Origin: Alistipes sp. CAG:514
GTDB lineage: Bacteria > Bacteroidota > Bacteroidia > Bacteroidales > UBA932
Length of the DNA stretch: 14,927 nucleotides
NCBI GenBank assembly: GCA_000431015.1
Contig: HF985999.1
Location: 28,025-42,951 of the forward strand
Direction: 5' to 3'
Shown here piece after piece: positions 1 to 6,402 of the stretch. A program made the position numbers and the translations under genes. The notes under the pieces were generated by a model, which searched no databases, was not told the DNA's origin, and worked only from the letters and a program-made list of their open reading frames with translations. Position 1 is the first letter of the stretch. Each line of letters opens with the position of its first letter.

Positions 1-2335
1 CGTCCCTGCTGAACTTTACAACTTTTATTCCATTAATCTCCTGTGCGTTCTCCGAGATCACCTTGGCGAACGCGGCGGCCTTCTCTTTGGCATATTCCTC
101 GATCTTCTTCTTAGCGTCGGAGTTCTCGTTGATGAGTTTGGCCACGGCGGCAGCCACGTCAGGGGCGTTGTTGAACATGGTCCTGATGCCCTTGAGGGTG
201 TCGCTGAGGGTGTCGAGGATGTCCTCCGCCGCCTCTCCTGTCACCGCCTCGATCCTCCTGACTCCGGCGGCGATCGCCGATTCGGAGACGATCTTGAAGA
301 ATCCGATGCGTCCGGTCGACGCGGCATGCGTGCCGCCACAGAGTTCCACGGAGTCGCCGAACCTGACCACGCGCACCCTGTCGCCGTACTTCTCGCCGAA
401 CAGGGCGATGGCTCCCATGGCGTTCGCCTCTTCCATCGTCGCGTCTCTCTTCTCCTGGAGAGGGTAGTCCGCGCGGATCAGCTCGTTGACCCTGTGCTCG
501 ACCTTCCTGAGTTCCTCGTCGGTAACCTTGGCGAAGTGTGAGAAGTCGAAACGGAAATAGTCCGGGCCGACGAACGAGCCTTTCTGCTCGATGTGGGTTC
601 CGAGCGTCTCCCTGAGGGCGTAGTCCAGAAGGTGGGTGGCCGTGTGGTTGGCCGTGATCCTGAGCCTGCGGCTTGCGTCAACCTTAAGTGTGAATGTCTG
701 CGTGCTGTCGGCAGGGATCCTTTCGGCGATGTGTATTGTCAGGTTGTTCTCCTTGACGGTGTTGAGTATCCTGATCTGCTCGCCGCTCTCCGAGACGATG
801 ACTCCGGTGTCGCCGACCTGACCTCCCATCTCGGCGTAGAACGGCGTGCGGTCGAAGACGAGCTGGAACATGGTCTTGTTCTTCTGCTTGACTGTGCGCT
901 GCTTGAGGAGCTTCACACCTTCAAGCTCCAGATTGTCGTAGCCCAGAAAGGCCTCTTCCTCGCCCTCGTGGAACACGACCCAGTCGCCGAACTCGTTGGC
1001 GGTTGCGTTGCGCGCCCTGTCCTTCTGCTTCTGGAGTTCCTTGGCGAAGCCTTCCATGTCCACGGTGTAACCCTTCTCCGAGGCGATCAGCTCGGTCAGG
1101 TCGATCGGGAATCCGTAGGTGTCGTAGAGTACGAATGCGTCCTCTCCCGGGATGGTCTTGGTCGAGGCGTTCTTGGCGACGTAGTCGTCCATCAGCCTTA
1201 TTCCTCTGTCAAGAGTCTTGAGGAATGACATCTCCTCCTCGCGGATGACGCTTTCGATGAGTTTCTGCTGCCTGCCCAGCTCCGGATAGGCCTCTCCCAT
1301 GTCGGAGACAAGCTGAGGGATCAGCGCGCAGAGGAACGGCTCGTCGAATCCGAGGAACGTGTAGCCGTAGCGGACGGCGCGGCGCAGGATCCTTCTGATC
1401 ACGTAGCCGGCCTTCACGTTGGACGGCAGCTGTCCGTCGGCGATGGAGAAGGCTATCGCCCTGATGTGGTCGGCGATGACACGCATGGCGACCTCTGTCT
1501 TTCCGTTCTCATGGTATTTGTGGCAGGAGAGCTCCTCGATCTTGCCGATCATTCCGGAGAACACGTCCGTGTCGTAGTTGCTGGTCTTGCCCTGCAGCAC
1601 CATACAGAGCCTCTCGAAGCCCATTCCTGTGTCGATGTTCTTGGCCGGGAGCGGTTCAAGGGATCCGTCGGCCTTGCGGTTGTACTGCATGAACACGAGG
1701 TTCCAGATCTCGATCACCTGGTCGTTGTCGGTGTTGACGAGATCCTTTCCGGGGATCCTGGCGATCTCCTCGTCCGTGCGCAGGTCGATGTGGATCTCGC
1801 TGCAAGGGCCGCAAGGGCCTGTGTCGCCCATCTCCCAGAAGTTGTCGTGCTTGTTGCCGAGGATGATGTGATCCTCAGGCATGAGCTTCAGCCAGGCCTG
1901 CCTGGCCTCGTCGTCGAGGGCTGTACCGTCCTCGGACGAGCCTTCGAACACGGTGGCGTAGAGTTTTGACTTGTCGATCTTGTAGACTTCCGTCAGCAGT
2001 TCCCATGCCCAGCTGATGGCCTCGGCCTTGAAGTAGTCTCCGAAGCTCCAGTTGCCGAGCATCTCGAACATCGTGTGATGCCTGCCATCGTGTCCCACTG
2101 CTTCAAGGTCGTTGTGTTTTCCGCTGACTCTGAGGCATTTCTGTGAGTCCGTGGCTCTTTTCATCTTGGGATTTGTGTTGCCGAGGAATATGTCCTTGAA
2201 CTGGTTCATGCCGGCGTTGGTGAACATCAGCGTCGGGTCATTCTTTATCACCATCGGGGCGGAAGGCACGATCGTGTGTCCCTTCGATGCGAAGAAGTCC
2301 AAAAATTGCTGTCGAATCTCTTTAGCGGTGTACAT
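1..2335 (-). CDS. alaS: Alanyl-tRNA synthetase (C-terminus cut by window edge)
   Basis: Class II aminoacyl-tRNA synthetase that charges tRNA-Ala and hydrolyses mischarged Ser/Gly-tRNA-Ala in the cytoplasm. The frame is open from an ATG at 2335 to the window edge, giving 778 codons; the family is usually about 870-880 residues, so roughly 100 residues of the DHHA1/C-Ala end lie outside. The start MYTAKEIRQQFLDFF is typical, and the catalytic core shows HDGRHHTMFEMLGNWSFGDY and GDTGPCGPCSEIH. The editing-site metal ligands are present as HTATH (H564, H568) and CGGTH (C666, H670), almost the same numbering as E. coli (H563, H567, C666, H670). The visible end, ENAQEINGIKVVKF, is the beginning of the C-terminal domain. 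It is transcribed divergently from the M23 genes. No frameshift or missing key residue was seen, so it should be functional. Confidence 0.97.
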   Translation of the reverse strand, partial: MYTAKEIRQQFLDFFASKGHTIVPSAPMVIKNDPTLMFTNAGMNQFKDIFLGNTNPKMKRATDSQKCLRVSGKHNDLEAVGHDGRHHTMFEMLGNWSFGDYFKAEAISWAWELLTEVYKIDKSKLYATVFEGSSEDGTALDDEARQAWLKLMPEDHIILGNKHDNFWEMGDTGPCGPCSEIHIDLRTDEEIARIPGKDLVNTDNDQVIEIWNLVFMQYNRKADGSLEPLPAKNIDTGMGFERLCMVLQGKTSNYDTDVFSGMIGKIEELSCHKYHENGKTEVAMRVIADHIRAIAFSIADGQLPSNVKAGYVIRRILRRAVRYGYTFLGFDEPFLCALIPQLVSDMGEAYPELGRQQKLIESVIREEEMSFLKTLDRGIRLMDDYVAKNASTKTIPGEDAFVLYDTYGFPIDLTELIASEKGYTVDMEGFAKELQKQKDRARNATANEFGDWVVFHEGEEEAFLGYDNLELEGVKLLKQRTVKQKNKTMFQLVFDRTPFYAEMGGQVGDTGVIVSESGEQIRILNTVKENNLTIHIAERIPADSTQTFTLKVDASRRLRITANHTATHLLDYALRETLGTHIEQKGSFVGPDYFRFDFSHFAKVTDEELRKVEHRVNELIRADYPLQEKRDATMEEANAMGAIALFGEKYGDRVRVVRFGDSVELCGGTHAASTGRIGFFKIVSESAIAAGVRRIEAVTGEAAEDILDTLSDTLKGIRTMFNNAPDVAAAVAKLINENSDAKKKIEEYAKEKAAAFAKVISENAQEINGIKVVKFSRD

Positions 2336-2367
2336 ATCTAAAAATCAATTAATTCATGAATATTCTC

Positions 2368-2404
2368 CCGTGCCGGCAAGAAAAACTTTTTCAGAAAGGC
2401 ACGG
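2368..2404. repeat. Nested palindrome in the alaS leader
   Basis: An outer perfect 7-bp inverted repeat (CCGTGCC at 2368-2374, GGCACGG at 2398-2404) encloses an inner perfect 6-bp inverted repeat (GAAAAA at 2380-2385, TTTTTC at 2387-2392, one-base loop). It lies between divergent alaS and the M23 genes, at the predicted 5' end of the alaS transcript. It could be an operator or a leader-RNA hairpin. E. coli AlaRS is known to repress its own gene by binding a palindrome around its transcription start; that parallel is only inference here. Confidence 0.6.
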
Positions 2405-2410
2405 AATTGG

Positions 2411-2444
2411 CAAAATTATAACATTTTTCGGGATATATCGCAAA
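2411..2444 (-). promoter_or_regulatory. Candidate alaS promoter (Bacteroidetes type)
   Basis: On the minus strand a TAATTTTG box (2418-2411) matches the Bacteroidetes -7 consensus TAnnTTTG. A TTTG (2444-2441) stands 22 bp upstream, close to the usual spacing of about 19-21. Transcription would start near 2404-2407, leaving a leader of about 70 nt before the alaS ATG. Judged by motif match only. Confidence 0.45.
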
Positions 2445-2450
2445 AAAGGG

Positions 2451-2458
2451 TATATTTG
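2451..2458 (+). promoter_or_regulatory. Candidate -7 box (TATATTTG) for the M23 genes
   Basis: TATATTTG is a full match to the TAnnTTTG consensus and sits only six bases before the ATG at 2465. No good TTTG -33 element is seen at the expected distance; the nearest T-run is TTTTTC at 2424-2429. If used, the transcript would begin at or within a few bases of the ATG. Confidence 0.4.
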
Positions 2459-2464
2459 TAGACT

Positions 2465-3472
2465 ATGGGGAAGTATATTCTTAATCCGGAGACCTTATTA
2501 TATGAGATGAAGGAGGTGTCCTTGAAGTCGAAAGTCTTCAAGGGGTTGCTGCTGTTCGCCGGTAGTGTGGCGATGGCGGTCCTCTACATCTGGCTCTTTA
2601 CTTCCGTTCTTGGCTATGACCTGCCGAAGACGGCCTTTCTCAAGGCTGAGAGGGCCCGCTGGGACGCCAGGATGGATCTGATGAACACCAAGCTTGACCG
2701 CTGCGAGGAAAGCATCGAGGCGTTGAGGGTGAGGGATGACGACATCTACAGATCCATATTCGGAATGAACGAGATTCCCGCGGGCGTGAGGAACGCCGGC
2801 ATCGGCGGGGTGGACAGGTACTCTTTCCTCGACGGCCTTGAGTCGGACGACAGGCTTAAGAACACCGCCTTGAGGATCGACAGGCTGACCAGGAAGGTCT
2901 ATGTCCAGAGCAAGTCTTTCGACGAGGTGGCCGCTGTCTCCAAGACAGCCGGTGACATGGCCTCCTGCATCCCGGCGATCCCGCCCATCGTGCCTGATCC
3001 GTCCAAGTACAGGCTTTCCAGCCAGTTCGGTTACAGGTCGGACCCGTTCACAGGGGGCGTCAGGATGCACACAGGACTTGATTTCGCGATGAAGATCGGC
3101 AATCCGGTCTATGCTACGGGTGACGGGGTTGTGGAAGCCGTGAAGTTCGAGTTCTTCGGCTACGGCAACTCGATCACCATCAAGCACGGCTTCGGCTACG
3201 AGACCATCTACGCCCATCTTAACTCCGTCAAGGTGATCGAGGGAATGAAGGTCAAGAGAGGGGACTGCATCGGTGAAAGCGGCAAGTCCGGACGCTCAAG
3301 CGGCCCTCACCTGCATTACGAGGTGGTCTACAAGGGCCGCAAGGTGAATCCCGCCAACTATCTTGACATGTCGATGTCTGTCCAGGAATATTCTGACATG
3401 TTGAGGATGAGGGAGAGCGAGAGCGGGATGCCGTCGTCGATGAGGCATAGTTTCAGTGTCAGACACAGATGA
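2465..3472 (+). CDS. M23 (LytM-type) peptidase, membrane-anchored, copy 1
   Basis: Predicted zinc endopeptidase (335 aa) that would cut peptidoglycan cross-bridges or act as a cell-wall remodelling factor in the periplasm. Residues about 20-47 form an N-terminal membrane anchor, about 58-95 look coiled-coil, and the M23 domain covers about 180-300. The LytM-type active-site set is complete: HTGLD (H202, D206), YAHL (H251) and PHLHYE (H282, H284). The start is a real choice. ATG 2465 is preferred because the N-terminal KYILNPETLLYE aligns with RYEFDKVRMEFRK of the adjacent paralogue, but it lies next to a -7 box. ATG 2507, or TTG 2522 preceded by AGGAGG (2511-2516), would be alternatives with a normal leader. 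The gene ends by overlapping an ATG of the reading frame of copy 2, so the two are co-transcribed. Its exact substrate is not visible. Confidence 0.9.
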   Translation: MGKYILNPETLLYEMKEVSLKSKVFKGLLLFAGSVAMAVLYIWLFTSVLGYDLPKTAFLKAERARWDARMDLMNTKLDRCEESIEALRVRDDDIYRSIFGMNEIPAGVRNAGIGGVDRYSFLDGLESDDRLKNTALRIDRLTRKVYVQSKSFDEVAAVSKTAGDMASCIPAIPPIVPDPSKYRLSSQFGYRSDPFTGGVRMHTGLDFAMKIGNPVYATGDGVVEAVKFEFFGYGNSITIKHGFGYETIYAHLNSVKVIEGMKVKRGDCIGESGKSGRSSGPHLHYEVVYKGRKVNPANYLDMSMSVQEYSDMLRMRESESGMPSSMRHSFSVRHR

Positions 3473-3474
3473 TG

Positions 3475-3480
3475 AGGAGG
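3475..3480 (+). promoter_or_regulatory. Shine-Dalgarno AGGAGG deciding the start of M23 copy 2
   Basis: A perfect AGGAGG lies just after the stop of the first M23 gene and six bases before the ATG at 3487. It favours 3487 over the overlapping ATGs at 3469 and 3472, which have no such site. The 3487 start also gives an N-terminus that lines up with the upstream paralogue. Confidence 0.6.
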
Positions 3481-3486
3481 TTGCCG

Positions 3487-4437
3487 ATGAAGGAGAGGTA
3501 CGAGTTTGACAAGGTTCGGATGGAGTTCCGAAAGGTCACGCATTCGGTGTGGTCGATTCTGGGCAAGGCTGCCGTGTACTTTCTGGTGACAGCGTCCCTG
3601 GCTGTCGTCTACTATGTGGTCTTCTCGTTTGTGATAAGCACGGACTCGGAACGTAAGCTCAAGAGGGAGAATCAGATGTACCGTCAGATGTACAAGGATC
3701 TGGAGGCGAGGGAGGCATTGGTCGATGATGTGCTGGAAGGCCTTATGGTGAAGGACAACGAGATCTACCGCAACCTTTTCAACTCTGACGCTCCGGATCT
3801 GGGCAACATCTATTCCGACGGACTGCTGTCCCGGGTGGATTCGATACCGGACGATCTGATTGTGAGATATTCAAAAGAGAGGCTTGACACGCTGTCCCGG
3901 ATCTCCGAACGGGTCGAGGCCAATTTCCAAAGGATAATGGAAAGGATTTCGGACAAGTCGGTGGTTCTTCCTCCGATGACGAATCCTCTGGAGAACTTCT
4001 CCTATGCAAGGACAGGGGCTTCCGTCGGGGACAAGATCAATCCTTTCTACAAGGTCACGGCTTTCCACGGCGGCCTGGATCTGATCTCGCAGCAGGGAGA
4101 ACCGGTCGCCGCCGCGGCAGATGGCGTTGTGAACAGGGTTACCCATTCGTCCAAGGGTCTTGGGAACGTGGTCGAGATCGACCACGGCAATGGCTATCTC
4201 ACCCGCTATGCCCACTTGGAGAACACCCGCGTCCTGAAAGGACAGAAGGTGACAAGAGGACAGAGGATCGGCCAGGTCGGGATGTCAGGCAACTCGTTCG
4301 CCCCGCATCTTCACTACGAGATCCAGAAGGACACGCTGCTGATGGATCCTCTGAACTATCTTTTTGCATCCGTGAGTCCGGACGAGTACATGAGAATGCT
4401 TTTCATGTCCGTGAACACTGGTCAGTCAATGGATTAA
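3487..4437 (+). CDS. M23 (LytM-type) peptidase, membrane-anchored, copy 2
   Basis: Second predicted cell-wall zinc endopeptidase, 316 aa from the preferred ATG at 3487 (322 aa from 3469). It has the same plan as its neighbour: a short N-terminal cytoplasmic stretch, one membrane segment at about residues 24-45, a coiled-coil-like region, then an M23 domain from about residue 175. Metal and catalytic residues are present as HGGLD (H194, D198), YAHL (H243) and PHLHYE (H274, H276). Shared signatures outside the catalytic domain, such as DNEIYRNLF here against DDDIYRSIF in copy 1, show that the pair arose by tandem duplication and then diverged widely. The loop before HGGLD lacks the usual G-R-DP pattern kept in copy 1, which may mean a different substrate fit. 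It probably shares a transcript with copy 1 and with the MerR gene 17 bases downstream. Confidence 0.9.
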   Translation: MKERYEFDKVRMEFRKVTHSVWSILGKAAVYFLVTASLAVVYYVVFSFVISTDSERKLKRENQMYRQMYKDLEAREALVDDVLEGLMVKDNEIYRNLFNSDAPDLGNIYSDGLLSRVDSIPDDLIVRYSKERLDTLSRISERVEANFQRIMERISDKSVVLPPMTNPLENFSYARTGASVGDKINPFYKVTAFHGGLDLISQQGEPVAAAADGVVNRVTHSSKGLGNVVEIDHGNGYLTRYAHLENTRVLKGQKVTRGQRIGQVGMSGNSFAPHLHYEIQKDTLLMDPLNYLFASVSPDEYMRMLFMSVNTGQSMD

Positions 4438-4454
4438 TAAAACTATTCAGGAAT

Positions 4455-4772
4455 ATGGAAAAGTTATACTATACAATCGGCGAGGCCGCCGACATTCTGG
4501 GGGAGAGCACGTCTTTGGTGCGCTTCTGGTCCAACTCTTTCCCGAAGTACATCAAGCCTAAGAGGAACGCGAAGGGGAACCGCCTTTTCACGGAGGAGGA
4601 TCTTGAGTGCCTCAAGCAGATCCATCTGCTCGTGAAGGAGCAGGGACTGACTTTGGAAGGGGCCGCGAAGAAGATCGCCGCTGACAGGAAGGCTGTCGAA
4701 GGGCGCGTGAAGGCTTTGGACAGCCTGAAGGAGATACGCCGCCAGCTGGTTGAGGTTAAAAAATCTTTATAG
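4455..4772 (+). CDS. Short MerR-family HTH transcriptional regulator
   Basis: A 105-residue DNA-binding protein. Residues about 5-72 form a MerR winged-helix domain: YYTIGEAADILG is the first helix-turn-helix, VRFWSNSFPKYIKPKRN is the strand/wing region, and FTEEDLECLKQIHLLV the following helices. The remaining 33 residues are a short charged helix likely to dimerise. There is no effector-binding domain and no metal-binding cysteine, so it does not look like a classic metal or drug sensor. It lies 17 bases after the M23 pair and 2 bases before the Nif3 gene, within one apparent operon. Its start has the ATTCAGGAATATGG context also seen at dnaB. The target promoter cannot be seen; regulation of its own operon is possible. 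Confidence 0.9.
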   Translation: MEKLYYTIGEAADILGESTSLVRFWSNSFPKYIKPKRNAKGNRLFTEEDLECLKQIHLLVKEQGLTLEGAAKKIAADRKAVEGRVKALDSLKEIRRQLVEVKKSL

Positions 4773-4774
4773 GT

Positions 4775-5554
4775 ATGACAATCAAGGACATAGCTTCCGT
4801 TATAGAGTCGTTTGCCCCGCTTTCCATACAGGAGAGCTGGGACAACAGCGGTCTAGTCATCGGATCCGAGGCACAGGAGGTCCACGGAGTTCTCCTTGGG
4901 TTTGACTGCACGGCGGATCTGGTGGACGAGGCGGTCAGCCTTGGCGCGGACATGATCATCACCCATCACCCGCTGATTTTCTCGGGACTGAAAAAGATTT
5001 CCCCTGACGATCCTGTCGGGCTGGCGGTGATGAAGGCCGTCTCGGCGGGCATTGCTGTCTATGCGGCCCACACGAGCGCCGACAAGGTGCTTGGGGGAGT
5101 CAGCGGCGCAATGGCGAAAAGGCTGGGGCTCAAGGATGTACGGGTCTTGGACGAGGAGCCGGGCGGCTTTGGCCTCGGTGCGGTCGGCGACCTTCCGCAG
5201 CCGATGGACGGCGGAAGTTTCATTGAATATGTCAAGTCAAGGTTCGGCCTCAGGATGATCCGTTGCTCGCATCTTCCTCAGGAGCCGGTGTCCAGGGTCG
5301 CCATGTGCGGCGGCTCCGGCGGCTCCCTGATCGAAAAAGCCCGTGAGGCGGGCGCCCAGGCCTATCTCTGCGGAGACATATCCTACCACCACTTCTTCAC
5401 CACTAAGAATTTTATGGTCATGGATATAGGCCATTTCGAGGGGGAAGTGGAGATTGTGGATATATTATTTTCTCTGTTAAGGAAAAAATTTCCTAACTTT
5501 GCAATCTCTACCAGCTCAAGGCTGGAGACAAGTAATCCGGTATATTATTATTAG
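4775..5554 (+). CDS. Nif3-family dinuclear metal-centre protein
   Basis: Member of the Nif3/YbgI (GTP cyclohydrolase I type 2-like) family, which forms hexameric rings with two metal ions per subunit; the physiological reaction is not settled. All expected ligands can be placed: H64 and H65 in HHPLIF, D103 in HTSADK, H220 and E224 in GHFEGE, nearly matching E. coli YbgI numbering (H63, H64, D101, H215, E219). At 259 aa it is the compact form, lacking the roughly 100-residue PII-like insert that many Firmicutes and Bacteroidetes homologues carry in the middle. A glycine-rich CGGSGGS stretch precedes the C-terminal half. Translation starts 2 bases after the MerR stop, implying coupling. The last 100 bases are more AT-rich and contain a possible promoter for the next gene. 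Confidence 0.93.
   Translation: MTIKDIASVIESFAPLSIQESWDNSGLVIGSEAQEVHGVLLGFDCTADLVDEAVSLGADMIITHHPLIFSGLKKISPDDPVGLAVMKAVSAGIAVYAAHTSADKVLGGVSGAMAKRLGLKDVRVLDEEPGGFGLGAVGDLPQPMDGGSFIEYVKSRFGLRMIRCSHLPQEPVSRVAMCGGSGGSLIEKAREAGAQAYLCGDISYHHFFTTKNFMVMDIGHFEGEVEIVDILFSLLRKKFPNFAISTSSRLETSNPVYYY
5476..5501 (+). promoter_or_regulatory. Possible internal promoter with inverted repeat in the 3' end of the Nif3 gene
   Basis: TAACTTTG (5494-5501) matches the TAnnTTTG -7 consensus. It abuts an inverted repeat with arms AGGAAA (5480-5485) and TTTCCT (5489-5494), extended by GTTA/AAC with one bulge. Local AT content is well above that of the surrounding coding DNA. No clear TTTG -33 element is seen. Transcription would start about 60 bases before the zinc-ribbon gene. 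Confidence 0.3.
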
Positions 5555-5566
5555 TCAGATAGCTAT

Positions 5567-6379
5567 ATGGCAACTAAAAAAATCAAGAAAGTCGAGACAC
5601 CGATAGACCAGAGGGAGACATTCGTTTCCCTCCAGAAGAATTTCGCTGACTCTGAAATCAGCGTCGAGGAAAAGCTTAAGACACTCTACGCTCTTCAGGA
5701 GGCGGATTCCGCGATTGACAAGATCATGCAGATGCGCGGAGAACTCCCGTCGGAGGTTGAGGCTCTTGAGAACGAGATAACGGATCTTAAGGCCCGTCAG
5801 GCTCAGGACACGGCTGTCATCGAGGCTTACAATCAGACAATAGCCGAGAACAGGCAGAGCATTGTCGATTGCGATGTCCAGATCGAGAAGTATCAGCAGC
5901 AGCTGAATGACATCTCCAACAGCCGCGAGTATGATTCCATCAACAAGGAGATAGAGAATCAGGGACTTCTCCGTCAGATCGCTCAGAAGAACATAAACGA
6001 CACCAAGGCGGCCATCGCCGAGAAGAGGGACGACATCGAATCTCTCAAGGACTACATCGCCGTCAGGAACGATGACCTCAAGGCCAAAAGGGAGGAACTT
6101 GCCACAATCGTGGAGTCCACATCCAAGGAGGAGAAGAAACTCCGCTCAGTCAGAGAGGATTGCGCCAAGAAGATCGACCCGAGGACAATGAGCGCCTATG
6201 ATCGTATCAGAGCCAGCGTGCACAATCATCTCGCGGTGGTTTCGGTCTACAACGGGGACTCCTGCGGAGGCTGCTTCAACACGATCACTCCTCAGCGTCT
6301 CGTGGACATCGCTTCCAACAAGAAACTCATCATTTGTGAGCATTGCGGCAGGATCATCGTCAATCCTGACTTTGAATAG
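5567..6379 (+). CDS. Coiled-coil protein with C-terminal C4 zinc ribbon
   Basis: A 270-residue cytoplasmic protein without signal or membrane segment. Residues about 35-215 are charged, heptad-like helix rich in Glu, Lys, Gln and Ile, as in an antiparallel coiled-coil hairpin. The C-terminus carries a zinc ribbon with ligands C233, C236 (CGGC) and C257, C260 (CEHC). This matches the C4-type zinc-ribbon (zf-RING_7, CT398-like) family, which often sits beside Nif3-family genes. The molecular role is not established; scaffold or nucleic-acid-associated functions have been proposed for relatives. The gap to the Nif3 gene is 12 bases and to dnaB 23 bases. All four cysteines are intact, so it appears functional. 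Confidence 0.9.
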   Translation: MATKKIKKVETPIDQRETFVSLQKNFADSEISVEEKLKTLYALQEADSAIDKIMQMRGELPSEVEALENEITDLKARQAQDTAVIEAYNQTIAENRQSIVDCDVQIEKYQQQLNDISNSREYDSINKEIENQGLLRQIAQKNINDTKAAIAEKRDDIESLKDYIAVRNDDLKAKREELATIVESTSKEEKKLRSVREDCAKKIDPRTMSAYDRIRASVHNHLAVVSVYNGDSCGGCFNTITPQRLVDIASNKKLIICEHCGRIIVNPDFE

Positions 6380-6402
6380 ACCGCTACCCAACATTTAGGA
6401 AT

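Noticed and set aside
593..1228. 211-codon plus-strand frame, and other plus-strand frames up to 1969, opposite alaS
   Set aside because: The minus strand encodes an intact AlaRS with all editing-site ligands, so these are shadows.
2112..2510. 132-codon plus-strand frame crossing the alaS start, the intergenic region and the M23 start
   Set aside because: It overlaps both genes out of frame, has no plausible initiation context and would run through the promoter region.
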